Source of the DNA: Cupriavidus taiwanensis
Lineage (GTDB): Bacteria > Pseudomonadota > Gammaproteobacteria > Burkholderiales > Burkholderiaceae
Reading direction: 5' to 3'
DNA length: 64,000 bases
NCBI RefSeq assembly: GCF_900249755.1
Contig: NZ_LT976854.1
Coordinates: 540,365-604,364 of the forward strand
The position numbers and the translations under genes are program-made. Within the stretch, counting starts at the first letter, position 1. Every line of letters begins with the position of its first letter. Under the pieces are notes generated by a model that worked only from the letters and a program-made list of their open reading frames with translations, searched no databases and was not told where the DNA came from. Of the stretch, positions 8,351 to 17,737 are shown in pieces.

Positions 8351-9283
8351 GCGGCGCCCGCTGCCGCCGCCGGCTTCCGACGACAGCGCCTTCCAGTGTT
8401 CGCGCGTGAACCGGTACAGCACCTCAAGCGCCGGCGACAGCGAGCGCGCCGCCATGCGCGCCATGCCGTAGCGCCCGCAGCGGCGCGCGTCGGGCGGCAT
8501 CGGCACTTCGGCCATCAGCCCGGCGGCACGCTCCTGCCGCGTGATCGACAGCACGCCGAACAGCAGCGTATCGCTCGCCAGCGTCACGCTGCGCAGCATG
8601 TCGAGGTTGTCGCAATGCAGGGTGAAGAGCTTGTCGGGCGCGGCGCCGGGTCCCCACAGCTCGGCCAGCTGCCTGCCGATCACGGTGCTGAGCGTGGTGG
8701 TGGCGACCGGGTAGGCGCGGATGGTCTCCAGGTCGATGCGGCGCTTGCGCAGGATCGGATGGCCGGCGCGGCAGACCAGGCCCGCGCGCAGTTCGCCCAG
8801 CGCTTCCATCTCGACGTCGTCGGCCGCGCGCAGCACGTAGGCGTCGCCGACGATGGCGTCGATGTTCTCGCTGCGCAGCGCCTCCAGCAGCGCGCTGGTG
8901 GCGCCGGTCTCGGTGCGCACCCGGATGCGCGGATGCGCCTGCGCCATGTGGACCAGGAACGGCGTCAGCAACAGCGCCGCCGGCGCCGGCGCCACGCCGA
9001 TCGCGAGCGACCCTTCCTCGCCGCCGCGCAGCAGTTCCAGGTCGCGCCGCAGCTGGCGCTCTTCCAGCCGCATGCGGCGCGCGCGATCGGCCACCAGCTC
9101 GCCGAACACGGTCAGCGTCGCGCGCCGCGCGCCGCGGTCGAACAGCGGCGCCTTGAGCTCGTCTTCGAGCGCGCGGATGCTGCGGCTCAGCGCCGGCTGG
9201 GTCAGGTGCACGACCCGGGCCGCTTCGGAGAAGGTGCCGTGCTCGACCACCGCGAGCAGATGGAGAAGTTTCTGCGTGTCCAT
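8348..9283 (-). CDS. LysR-family regulator of the symporter/amidohydrolase operon
   Basis: This 311-residue regulator has an N-terminal winged HTH (LLHLLAVVEHGTFSEAARVVHLTQPALSRSIRALEDEL) and a substrate-binding domain (residues about 90-300). The start MDTQKLL fits the family; an ATG 12 bases upstream is possible. It is transcribed away from the DUF3311/SSS operon, and the gap holds a LysR-type inverted repeat (9317-9335), so it most likely controls that operon and itself. Confidence 0.9.
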   Translation of the reverse strand: MDTQKLLHLLAVVEHGTFSEAARVVHLTQPALSRSIRALEDELKAPLFDRGARRATLTVFGELVADRARRMRLEERQLRRDLELLRGGEEGSLAIGVAPAPAALLLTPFLVHMAQAHPRIRVRTETGATSALLEALRSENIDAIVGDAYVLRAADDVEMEALGELRAGLVCRAGHPILRKRRIDLETIRAYPVATTTLSTVIGRQLAELWGPGAAPDKLFTLHCDNLDMLRSVTLASDTLLFGVLSITRQERAAGLMAEVPMPPDARRCGRYGMARMAARSLSPALEVLYRFTREHWKALSSEAGGGSGRR

Positions 9284-9316
9284 GCGGAAAACCATGCGCG
9301 TTGGTTATGGAATCGG

Positions 9317-9335
9317 TTCAACATTTGCATTTGAA
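9317..9335. promoter_or_regulatory. Candidate LysR operator TTCAA-N9-TTGAA
   Basis: A 5-bp inverted repeat with 9-base spacer sits 34 bases upstream of the LysR start and about 100 bases before the divergent operon. Size, symmetry and position fit a LysR recognition site. Confidence 0.5.
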
Positions 9336-9437
9336 TCATACCCTGGTGCTTCCTATGATGAGCGGACACAAGAGTAGGCCCGGTGACAGCACACACGGCG
9401 CCCGCCATCCACCGTCCATCGGAGTAGGAGAGACATC

Positions 9438-9644
9438 ATGCTCAAGCTGTTTATCGGCCTAGGCCTGCCGTTTATCGGCGTCATCGGGATGCTGCCCTGG
9501 GTGGCGACGGTCGAGCGCTTCGTGCTCGGCATTCCCTTCATCTATGCGTGGATCTTTGCGTGGTTCGTGCTGACCTCGGGCTGCATGCTGGCGTGCTGGC
9601 TGCTGTTCGACCGCCACGCCACCGACGCGGCGCCCGAAGCCTGA
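9438..9644 (+). CDS. DUF3311 small membrane protein, symporter partner
   Basis: This 68-residue protein has two predicted membrane helices (LFIGLGLPFIGVIGMLPW and IYAWIFAWFVLTSGCMLACWLL). DUF3311 proteins are typically encoded just before a sodium:solute symporter, as here (13-base gap), and may be an accessory subunit. A ribosome binding site (GGAGTAGGAGAG) precedes the ATG. Confidence 0.85.
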   Translation: MLKLFIGLGLPFIGVIGMLPWVATVERFVLGIPFIYAWIFAWFVLTSGCMLACWLLFDRHATDAAPEA

Positions 9645-9657
9645 ACGGGAGACCACC

Positions 9658-11040
9658 ATGACCACAGCGGTATTCCTCGGCTTTATCGTGTTCTCGCTCT
9701 ATCTCGCCATCCGCTCGAAGAAGGGCCACGGCGCGCAGAGCATGCATGACTTCTTCGTTGCGTCGCGGCAGTTCGGCGCGTTCCTGGTGTTCTTCCTGGC
9801 GGCGGGCGAGATCTACAGCATCGGCACCATGGTGGGCTTCCCCGGCGGCATCTACGCCAAGGGGCCGACCTATGGCGTGTGGTTCCTCGGCTATATCCTG
9901 CTGGCCTATCCGCTCGGTTACTTCCTCGGGCCCAGGATCTGGAAGGCGGGGGCGCGCTACAACGCCATCACGCTGCCGGACCTGTTCAAGGGCCACTACG
10001 GCAGCCGCGCGCTGGAGCTGATCGTGGCGGGCTCGTCGATCCTGTTCCTGCTGCCATGGGGCCAGCTGCAGTTCACCGGGCTGGTGGCGGCGCTCAAGGG
10101 CCTGGGCTGGAACTTCGATCCGATGCACCTGGTGATGATTTCCGCGGCGCTGGCGTTTACCTACATCGCCATTTCCGGCGTGCGGGCGTCGGCCTATATC
10201 GCGATCCTGAAGGACATCCTGATGGTGGTGGCGATCGTCGTCACCGGCGTTGCGGTGGGCTGGAAGGCGGGTGTCGGCGACGTGTTCCATGCCGCCAGCC
10301 TGCAGGTCAGCAACCAGATGAATGACACCCAGCTGCGCTTCTCGATGAGCACCATGCTGTTCCAGGCGCTGGGCTTCTACGTGATGCCGTTCGCGGTGCA
10401 GAACTTCTTCACGGCCAGGAGCGCCAATACCATCCGGCGCACGCAGGTGGCGATGCCGCTGTACATGCTGATGTATCCGTTCCTGGTGCTGGCATCCTAC
10501 TACGCCATCAGCCAGGACCTGCAGCTCGCGTCGCCCAACGAGGCTTTCTTCGCGGCGGCGGTGCGCTTGTTGCCGGACTGGCTGCTCGGACTGGTGACCG
10601 CCGGCGCCGCGCTGTCGGGCCTGCTCGTTCTTGCCGGCATCTGCCTGGCGATCGGGCCCATCGTCACGCGCAACCTGTTGCCGGGCCTGCCGGAGCCGCG
10701 CCAGAAGCAGGGCGCCAAGGTGGTGATCGTGATCTACCTGGTGCTGTCCATCGTCATGACGCTGGCCACGCCCAACCTGATGCTGACGCTGATCAACACC
10801 ACCTACTACGGCGTGACGCAGTTCTTCCCCGGCGTGATGGTGATCCTGTTCTCGCTCAAGGTGCGCCCGCTGGCGATTGCGCTGGGCATCGCCACCGGCC
10901 AGCTGCTGGCGATCGCGCTGTATGTGCAGCAGGCGGATTTCGGCGGCATCAACCTCGGCCTGGTCAGCCTGGGCGTGAACCTGCTGGTGACCGCGCTGGT
11001 GCACTACACCCCCCGCCTGTCCCGCGTGCAGGCCGCCTGA
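9658..11040 (+). CDS. Sodium:solute symporter (SSS family)
   Basis: This 460-residue inner-membrane transporter has about 12-13 hydrophobic segments. It contains SSS features such as DFFVASRQFGAFLVFFLAAGEIYSIGTMVGFPGGIYAKG and the stretch ISGVRASAYIAILKDILMVVAIVVTGV. It sits between DUF3311 and the amidohydrolase in one operon, so it likely imports the amide, cyclic or acylated compound hydrolysed by that enzyme. The substrate is not identifiable. Confidence 0.88.
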   Translation: MTTAVFLGFIVFSLYLAIRSKKGHGAQSMHDFFVASRQFGAFLVFFLAAGEIYSIGTMVGFPGGIYAKGPTYGVWFLGYILLAYPLGYFLGPRIWKAGARYNAITLPDLFKGHYGSRALELIVAGSSILFLLPWGQLQFTGLVAALKGLGWNFDPMHLVMISAALAFTYIAISGVRASAYIAILKDILMVVAIVVTGVAVGWKAGVGDVFHAASLQVSNQMNDTQLRFSMSTMLFQALGFYVMPFAVQNFFTARSANTIRRTQVAMPLYMLMYPFLVLASYYAISQDLQLASPNEAFFAAAVRLLPDWLLGLVTAGAALSGLLVLAGICLAIGPIVTRNLLPGLPEPRQKQGAKVVIVIYLVLSIVMTLATPNLMLTLINTTYYGVTQFFPGVMVILFSLKVRPLAIALGIATGQLLAIALYVQQADFGGINLGLVSLGVNLLVTALVHYTPRLSRVQAA

Positions 11041-11060
11041 CAACCTTATCGGTGCAATCG

Positions 11061-12716
11061 ATGACGCAACACGACACGGCGCGCACGCAGATCTTCGTCG
11101 CGCGCAAGATCCTGACGATGGAAGCGGGGCAGCCCGAAGCAACCCATGTCGCGGTGCGCGACGGCCAGATCCTTGCCGTCGGCGGCCCCGCGCAGATGGC
11201 GGCGTGGCCCGATGCGCTGCAGGTCGACACGTTCCGCGACAAGGTGCTGATGCCGGGGCTGGTGGAAGGCCACTGCCACCTGATGGAAGGCGCGATGTGG
11301 GACGCGGTCTACGTCGGCTACTTCGACCGCCGCGATCCGGACGGCAAGCTGTGGCGCGGCCTGCGCACGCTGGAGCAGGTGATCGATCGGCTCGCCGGCG
11401 CAGCCGGCCAGATGCGCGACGCCGATGCGCCGCTGCTGGCGTGGGGCTTCGACCCGATCTATTTCGGCGCCAGCCGGTTGTCGGTGCGCGAGCTGGACCA
11501 CGTGTCGGCGACGCGGCCGATCGTGGTGATGCACGCCAGCGTACACCTGATGAACGTGAATTCGGCGATGCTGGCGCTGGCCGGCATCGATGCCGACACC
11601 GATATCGACGGCGTGCACAAGGACGCGCGCGGCCAGCCCACCGGCGAGCTGCAGGAATTCGCGGCGATGTTCCCGGTGCAGCGCGTAATCGGCAGCGGCC
11701 TGTCGCTGGCCGCCGCGGAGAATGCCGACGCGGTGCGCCGCTTCGGCCGCGTGGCGCAACTGGCGGGCGTGACCACGGCGACGGACCTGGTCAACGACCT
11801 TTCGCCCAAGGGGCTGCAGACGCTGCGCGCGGTCACCGCGGAACCGGACTTTCCGCTGCGCATCGTGCCGGCGTTCTCACCGCAGCGCAATGCGCAGGGC
11901 GGACCGGCGCGCGTGCGCGCAGCCGCCGCCGCGGGCACCGACAAGCTGCACTTCGGCCCGGTCAAGTTCATCGTCGACGGCTCGATCCAGGGCTTCACCG
12001 CGCGCCTGCGCGCACCGGGCTATGCCGGCGGCCAGCCCAACGGCCTGTGGCTGATCCCGCCGGAGCAGTTGCTCGATGCCTTCACGCCGTTCCACCTGGC
12101 CGGCCTGCCGCTGCATATCCACACCAATGGCGACGAGGCCGCCGAAGTGGTGCTGGACGTGCTCGAAGCCATGCTGTCGCGCCATCCGCGCGCGGACCAT
12201 CGCCATACGCTGCAGCATTGCCAGCTGGCGGACGCCGCGCAACTGGCGCGCGCGGCGCGGCTGGGGCTGTGCATCAACTTCTTCTCGAACCACCTGTATT
12301 ACTGGGGCGATGCGCATGCCGGCCAGACCGTGGGGCCGGCGCGGGCCGCGCGCATGAACCCGGCCGGCAGCGCGCGGCGGCTGGGGATTCCGTTCGCGAT
12401 CCATTCCGATGCGCCGATCACGCCGCTGAACCCGCTGTTCACGGCATGGTGCGCAATGCAGCGCCAGAGCGCTTCCGGGCGCGTGCTGGGCGAAGCCGAG
12501 CGGCTGGGTCTGGACGATGCGCTCCATGCCATCACCATGGGCGCGGCCTATACGCTGAAGCTGGAGCACCGCATCGGCAGCATCGCGCCCGGCAAGCTCG
12601 CCGACTTTGCCGTGCTGGAGGACGATCCCACCGCCGTGGCGCCCGCGGCGCTGAAGGACGTGCGCGTGTGGGGCACGGTGCTGGGCGGGCGCGTGTTCGC
12701 CGCGCCGTCGCGATGA
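11061..12716 (+). CDS. YtcJ-type metal-dependent amidohydrolase
   Basis: This 551-residue enzyme of the amidohydrolase_3 (YtcJ) group has a beta-sandwich plus TIM-barrel layout. GLVEGHCHL carries the HxH ligands, later IHTNGDEA and TLQHCQL carry further histidines, and HSDAPITPLNPL carries the catalytic Asp. It starts 20 bases after the symporter stop and its stop overlaps the COG0523 GTPase start by 4 bases. Family members hydrolyse amides, carbamates or related bonds; the substrate is unknown. Confidence 0.85.
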   Translation: MTQHDTARTQIFVARKILTMEAGQPEATHVAVRDGQILAVGGPAQMAAWPDALQVDTFRDKVLMPGLVEGHCHLMEGAMWDAVYVGYFDRRDPDGKLWRGLRTLEQVIDRLAGAAGQMRDADAPLLAWGFDPIYFGASRLSVRELDHVSATRPIVVMHASVHLMNVNSAMLALAGIDADTDIDGVHKDARGQPTGELQEFAAMFPVQRVIGSGLSLAAAENADAVRRFGRVAQLAGVTTATDLVNDLSPKGLQTLRAVTAEPDFPLRIVPAFSPQRNAQGGPARVRAAAAAGTDKLHFGPVKFIVDGSIQGFTARLRAPGYAGGQPNGLWLIPPEQLLDAFTPFHLAGLPLHIHTNGDEAAEVVLDVLEAMLSRHPRADHRHTLQHCQLADAAQLARAARLGLCINFFSNHLYYWGDAHAGQTVGPARAARMNPAGSARRLGIPFAIHSDAPITPLNPLFTAWCAMQRQSASGRVLGEAERLGLDDALHAITMGAAYTLKLEHRIGSIAPGKLADFAVLEDDPTAVAPAALKDVRVWGTVLGGRVFAAPSR

Positions 12717-13666
12717 GCGCGCGCGCGCCGGTTCCGCTGGTGGTGGTGGGCGGCTACCTCGGCGCCGGCAAGACCACCTTGCTCAACCGCCTGCTCGCCA
12801 ATGCGCAGGGGGGCCGCATCGCGGTGCTGGTCAATGATTTCGGCGCGATCAATATCGATGCCGCGCTGGTGCGCGCGCGCAGCGACGACGTGATCCAGCT
12901 GGAGAACGGCTGCATCTGCTGCTCGATCGGCGACCGGCTGGCCGAGGCGCTGGTGGCCATCGCCGCACGGCCGCAGCGCCCGGACCTGCTGGTGATCGAG
13001 GCCAGCGGCGTGTCCGACCCGCAGCGCATCGCGCAGGTGGGCCTGCTGGACCCGGACTTCCGGCTCAACGCGGTGCTGGTGGCGGTGGACGCGACCGGCC
13101 TGCGCGACAGCCTGTGCGACCCGCTGGTTGGCGACATGGTGCGGCGGCAGGTCGCGGGGGCGTCGGTGGTGGCGCTGACCAAGGCCGACCTGGCCCGGGC
13201 CGACGCCATGGCGCTGGCCGCCGCCACCGCGGCCGGGCTGGCGCCGCACGCCACCGTGCTGACGGCGCGGTGCGGCGATCTGCCGCTGTCGGTGTTCCTC
13301 GATACAGGCTTGCCGCAGGAGCGGGGCAGCACGGCGCTGCTGGGAGGCTCGGGCTGGCAGCGCGGCGGCGCCATTGCCGTGCATGCCGGCGTCCGCAGCA
13401 TCGCCTATGAAACGTCGCGCACCTTCGACAAGACGCGCCTGCGCGCGGCGCTGGCAACCATGCCGGTGCGCCTGCTGCGCGCCAAAGGACTGGTCCGGCT
13501 CGCCGCCGACCCGCGGCTGCATGAGATCCACCTCGTCGGCGGCCGGATGCGGCTGCGCCCGGCGCAGGGCGCCGGCTTCGACGGTTCGGCGCTGGTGTTC
13601 ATCGGCGCCTTCGACGATGCCGCGCAAGCGCGCATCCGCGCCTGCATGGATGCGGCGCTGGCGTGA
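12713..13666 (+). CDS. COG0523 (CobW/ZNG-type) GTPase, likely metallochaperone
   Basis: This 317-residue G3E-family P-loop GTPase has Walker A GYLGAGKT at 14-21, the metal-binding CICC motif at 67-70 within ENGCICCSIGD, TKAD for guanine binding and a CobW C-terminal domain. COG0523 proteins deliver or handle metals such as zinc. Translational coupling (ATGA overlap) to a metal-dependent amidohydrolase suggests it loads that enzyme. The long His-rich tract of many zinc-linked members is absent. Confidence 0.88.
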   Translation: MSARAPVPLVVVGGYLGAGKTTLLNRLLANAQGGRIAVLVNDFGAINIDAALVRARSDDVIQLENGCICCSIGDRLAEALVAIAARPQRPDLLVIEASGVSDPQRIAQVGLLDPDFRLNAVLVAVDATGLRDSLCDPLVGDMVRRQVAGASVVALTKADLARADAMALAAATAAGLAPHATVLTARCGDLPLSVFLDTGLPQERGSTALLGGSGWQRGGAIAVHAGVRSIAYETSRTFDKTRLRAALATMPVRLLRAKGLVRLAADPRLHEIHLVGGRMRLRPAQGAGFDGSALVFIGAFDDAAQARIRACMDAALA

Positions 13667-13679
13667 CCGTGCCAGCTCA

Positions 13680-14585
13680 TCAGGTATGAAATTCCTCGGC
13701 CTGGCCCCCGCGTTCGCGCGCCTTGTGCCAGGTGCCGCGCTCGAACTCCGCAATCACCTGCGCGCCCAGCAGCAGCAAGGTCGCGGCAATCTCCAGGCTG
13801 AGCAGCACCACGATCGCCGTGGTCAGCGAGCCATAGACCCGCCCCACCTGCGACAACGTGGTGAAGTACCACACCAGCAGATGGCGCGAGATCTCCCACA
13901 GCACCGCGGCCAGCACCGCGCCGCACAAGGCATGGCGCAGCGACAGCCGGCCCACCGGCATCACCATGTAGATCGAGGTCAGCATCAGCACCTCGCCCAG
14001 GAAGCCCAGCAGGTAGAGCAGGGTGGTGGAAAGCCGGTCGAGCGACCAGTCATGCCCCAGCACTTCCAGGTGATGCTCGCCGATGGCGATCAGCCTGCCG
14101 GAGACCACCGTCACCAGCAGCAGCCCGATGCTCAGCACCGCGATATAGCAGTAGGGCAGCACCGCCGAGATCAGGAAATGCCGGCGCCGGATCTCCACGC
14201 GATGGACGAAGATCACCGACATGGCGTTCTCCAATACCGTGAACGCCAGCGAGCTGAAGAACAGCATGGTGCCCAGCAGCACCCAGCCGACCGTGGCGCG
14301 GCTCTGCAGGAACGACGCCAGCTCCGGCACCAGCGCGCGCGACTGTCCCGGCACCACCCACTCCAGATAGCGCGCCAGCGTCGACAGCAGCAACTGCGGG
14401 TCGATCACGTGCGACAAGCCGATCACCATCAGGATCAGCAGCGGCACGATCGACAGCAGCGCGTAGTACGCCACCGCGCCGGCCAGCAGCAGGCCCTGGT
14501 TGGCGCGGAACTGGACCAGCGTATGCCACAGGAAGCGGCCCGGGTGGCGGAGCAGGTCGCGGACGCGGGCGTCGGGAAGCTGCAT
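13680..14585 (-). CDS. YihY/virulence factor BrkB-family membrane protein
   Basis: This 301-residue integral membrane protein of the YihY/UPF0761 family (formerly misnamed ribonuclease BN) shows LLLAGAVAYYALLSIVPLLILMVIGLS near residue 30, the family signature, followed by five further hydrophobic segments. The start MQLPDARVRDLL was chosen because the upstream frame lacks the family pattern. The function of the family is poorly defined. It ends 13 bases from the convergent GTPase gene and is probably a single-gene unit. Confidence 0.88.
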   Translation of the reverse strand: MQLPDARVRDLLRHPGRFLWHTLVQFRANQGLLLAGAVAYYALLSIVPLLILMVIGLSHVIDPQLLLSTLARYLEWVVPGQSRALVPELASFLQSRATVGWVLLGTMLFFSSLAFTVLENAMSVIFVHRVEIRRRHFLISAVLPYCYIAVLSIGLLLVTVVSGRLIAIGEHHLEVLGHDWSLDRLSTTLLYLLGFLGEVLMLTSIYMVMPVGRLSLRHALCGAVLAAVLWEISRHLLVWYFTTLSQVGRVYGSLTTAIVVLLSLEIAATLLLLGAQVIAEFERGTWHKARERGGQAEEFHT

Positions 14586-14701
14586 GGGCGGGCACCGGAG
14601 AAGGCAGGAGCCGACATTATGCGTCGGCGGGCCTCCCGATGTCAGCGTTCGTGGAAGACACTGGCCACTTTCCCGGAAACGCGGAAGACATCGTTGCCGC
14701 T

Positions 14702-16258
14702 TCAGACCGAGCGCCACTGGCCTTGCCAGAACTTGTCCCGGATATCGCGCTTCAGGATCTTGCCCACGGCGCTGCGCGGCAACTCGACCCAGGCCTCGAC
14801 CGACTTCGGCGCCTTCATGCTGCCCAGCTCGCGCTTGCACAGTTCGATCAGCTCTTCGCCGGTGGCTTGCCGGCCCGGCTTGAACTGCACCACCGCCTTG
14901 ACCGCCTCGCCCCATTTCTCGTCAGGCACGCCGATCACGGCACAATCCTGCACCGCGGGGTGCGAGCAGATCACGGCTTCGATCTCGGCCGGGAAGATAT
15001 TGAACCCGCCGCTGACGATCATGTCTTTCTTGCGATCGACGATCGTGATGAAACCGCGTTCGTCCTTGACGCCGATGTCCGTGGTGTGGTGCCAGCCGAA
15101 TTCACAGGCCTGGGCGGTGTCTTCGGGGCGCTTGTAATAACCCTGCATCACCATCGTAGAACGCAGCACGATCTCGCCGCGCACGCCAGGCGCGACCAGG
15201 TTGCCGTCGTCATCCATGATCTCGACGCAGGCGTACGTGCTGCTCTTGCCCGCCGACCGCAGCGCGGTCTCGTCAAAGCTGCCGTCGGCCATCACATAGT
15301 CCTGCGGACGCTTGGCGATGACCGGGAACAGGCATTCGCTCTGCCCGTACACCTCATGGACGACCGGGCCGAAGCGGCGCACCGCCTCCTTGAGCTTTTC
15401 AGGCGCGATGGGTGCCGAGCTGACCGTGAGGCAGCGCAGCGATGACAGGTCGGTCGATGCGATCGACGGCTCGGCGAGCAGCGCGTAGACCACGGTCGGC
15501 GGCAGGATCAGGTGCGTGATGCGCTCGCGCTCGATGGCCGCCAGCGTGGTCCTGGCATCGAACGACGGCATCACCACCGAGCAGCCGCCGCGGATCGCGG
15601 CGGCGAGCGAAACCAGGCATGCGGCGTGGGTCAGCGGCGCGGCCGCCAGCACGCGGGTATCGGGGCCCATCTGCAATGTGTCGAAGACGGCGATCAGGCC
15701 CATCTCGAGGGAGCGGTTGGTGTGCACCGCGCCCTTGGAGGGGCCGGTGGTGCCGCCGGTTGGCTGCACCAGCGCGGTCTGGTCGGGATCCTCGGCGCCC
15801 CGGATGAATTTCCGGTCCCTGTACGGGGCGATCCACGTGTCCAGGTGTTCGCCGTGTTCGGACGGCGCATCGATGCAGACAAAGCGCTTCACGCGCGGCA
15901 GGCCGGCCTTCAGCGCCGGCACGGCCTGCTCGTAGGCGCTGTGGAACAGCACCACTTCGCAATCGGCGTAATCGAGCACCGCGATGTTGGTCTCGACCGC
16001 GTTGCGCGTATGCACCGCAACCCAGGCCATGCCGGCGCAATTGGCTGCGATCTGCAGCGCGAGGATGCGCCAGTCGTTCGGCGCGTAGATGGCCAGGTGG
16101 CAGCCCGGGCGCAGGCCGGGGGCGGCGGCCAGTGCGTGCGCGGCCGCATGCACGAAGCGCTGGGCCTCGGCGAAGGAGACACTGGCCGGTCCGTCAACGA
16201 AGGCAATGTCGTTCGGGTGGCGGGAGACGGCGGAATCGAAGTAGTCGGCAAGGCGCAT
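14702..16258 (-). CDS. Acyl-CoA synthetase (AMP-forming)
   Basis: This 518-residue adenylate-forming enzyme activates a carboxylic acid to its CoA thioester. The phosphate-binding motif TGGTTGPSKGAVHTN, the hinge region [22 protein letters not shown] and the catalytic lysine in PRSAVGKILKRD are all present. It is the last gene of the SDR-thiolase-MFS-ligase operon, 67 bases after the MFS stop. The substrate is probably a medium, aromatic or alicyclic acid, inferred only from the neighbours. Confidence 0.9.
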   Translation of the reverse strand: MRLADYFDSAVSRHPNDIAFVDGPASVSFAEAQRFVHAAAHALAAAPGLRPGCHLAIYAPNDWRILALQIAANCAGMAWVAVHTRNAVETNIAVLDYADCEVVLFHSAYEQAVPALKAGLPRVKRFVCIDAPSEHGEHLDTWIAPYRDRKFIRGAEDPDQTALVQPTGGTTGPSKGAVHTNRSLEMGLIAVFDTLQMGPDTRVLAAAPLTHAACLVSLAAAIRGGCSVVMPSFDARTTLAAIERERITHLILPPTVVYALLAEPSIASTDLSSLRCLTVSSAPIAPEKLKEAVRRFGPVVHEVYGQSECLFPVIAKRPQDYVMADGSFDETALRSAGKSSTYACVEIMDDDGNLVAPGVRGEIVLRSTMVMQGYYKRPEDTAQACEFGWHHTTDIGVKDERGFITIVDRKKDMIVSGGFNIFPAEIEAVICSHPAVQDCAVIGVPDEKWGEAVKAVVQFKPGRQATGEELIELCKRELGSMKAPKSVEAWVELPRSAVGKILKRDIRDKFWQGQWRSV

Positions 16259-16325
16259 GATTTGCACTTTCCAGGAGGATAACTGGCTTGCCGCCAAGGG
16301 ATGGCGGCAAGGCTTTGGGGATCGG

Positions 16326-17702
16326 TCAGGTTCGGGCAGTCGTCGACGGGGCGATGGTCGTCGCCGCCACTGGCTCCGGCGGGGCATCGGCACCCTGCAG
16401 CCCGCGCCGCATCGCGGCCGCATCGGCCGCGAAGGTGCGCGTCGCGGCCAGCAGGGCAAGGCCGGTGATGAGCAAGGCCACCGGAACCAGCACCATCGCA
16501 TTGTGCAAGCCGATGCCCTTGAAGTGGTCGGTCATCTGGCTGGCGCCGGCCGCTGCCATCGCGGCCTGCGCGCCGTGGTCGGACAGCGAACCCACCACCA
16601 GCGGGCCTAGCGAGCCGCCCAGCACGTACAGCGCCGCGAACAACACCGCCATCGCGGTGGCGCGCAGCCGCGGCTCGATCACGTCCTGCAGCGCCGGGTA
16701 GACCGAGGTGTAGAAGTTGTACTGCAGCAGCCAGCCGAGCGCGAACAGTGCGACGAAGGCGGTGAATTCGCCGACGCCCGCCTTCAGCGCGAACCAGGTC
16801 AGCGCCGCCGCGCCGAACATGCTTGCCGCGCCATAGATCAGCCTGGCCCGTTCGTTGATCTGGTGCATCTTGTCGGCAACGCTGCCGCCGACGGTAAGGC
16901 CGACCAGCCCCGATACCCCGACGATCACCCCGGTCGCGACCGCGGCGGTCTGCAGCGGCAACTGGAAGTAGCGCTGGATCAGCGGCACCAGGAAGCTGTT
17001 GGCCGCATAGGCCGCCATGTTCAGCGTGACCCCGGCAATGATGAGCGGCCACATGGTCGGGATACGCAGGATCGCGCGCAAGGGGCGCTCAACCCTGTGC
17101 CCGGCGACCCGAGTGCTTTCGGCGGCGCCGCGCGCCGGCTCCCTGACGAAGAAGATGAATACCGCGAGCAGCAAGCCCGGCACCATCGCGATAAAGAACG
17201 GAGCGCGCCAGCTGCCGAACGCCTTGACCATCGCGCCGATGGTGAAGAACGCAAGCACCAGCCCGATCGGCAGGCCGAGCATGAAGATGCCCATCGCGCG
17301 CGAGCGCTTGTTCGCCGGAAACAGGTCGCCGATCATCGACGTCGCGGCTGGCGCATAGCTCGCTTCGCCCACGCCTACCAGCAGCCGCATGGCGAAGAAC
17401 GACGCGTAGTTCCATGCCGCCCCGGTCGCGCCGGTGAACGCGCTCCACGCGGCCAGCCCCCAGCCCATGATGTGCCGTCTCGATCCGGTATCGGCCAGCC
17501 GGCCCAGCGGCAGGCCGGCGACCGCGTAGACGATGGTGAAGGCCGAGAACACCAGCCCCAGCTGCACGTCGCTCAGGCCCCATTCCTTGCGGATCGGCTC
17601 CGCGACCACCGCCGGGATGGCGCGGTCGAAGAAGTTGAAGAGGTTGGCCAGGAATAGCAGGATCAGGATGCGCCAGGCATTGCTTGCTTGTTTGTTTTCC
17701 AT
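16326..17702 (-). CDS. Major facilitator superfamily transporter
   Basis: This 458-residue, 12-helix transporter starts at MENKQASNAW; the upstream frame belongs to another gene region. The MFS signature GLPLGRLADTGSRR lies between helices 2 and 3, and a matching GGSVADKMHQINERAR lies between helices 8 and 9. It is preceded by FFDRAIPAVV, as in the ACS/spinster-like groups. It lies 35 bases after the thiolase gene in a four-gene operon and probably imports the acid that the next gene activates. Confidence 0.88.
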   Translation of the reverse strand: MENKQASNAWRILILLFLANLFNFFDRAIPAVVAEPIRKEWGLSDVQLGLVFSAFTIVYAVAGLPLGRLADTGSRRHIMGWGLAAWSAFTGATGAAWNYASFFAMRLLVGVGEASYAPAATSMIGDLFPANKRSRAMGIFMLGLPIGLVLAFFTIGAMVKAFGSWRAPFFIAMVPGLLLAVFIFFVREPARGAAESTRVAGHRVERPLRAILRIPTMWPLIIAGVTLNMAAYAANSFLVPLIQRYFQLPLQTAAVATGVIVGVSGLVGLTVGGSVADKMHQINERARLIYGAASMFGAAALTWFALKAGVGEFTAFVALFALGWLLQYNFYTSVYPALQDVIEPRLRATAMAVLFAALYVLGGSLGPLVVGSLSDHGAQAAMAAAGASQMTDHFKGIGLHNAMVLVPVALLITGLALLAATRTFAADAAAMRRGLQGADAPPEPVAATTIAPSTTART

Positions 17703-17737
17703 TGTCGTTGTCTCACTCTCACTGTATGTCAGGGGCC

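Noticed and set aside
14586-14701. Promoter or terminator between the acyl-CoA ligase and YihY genes
   Set aside because: No convincing hairpin with a T-run and no clear promoter boxes were found.
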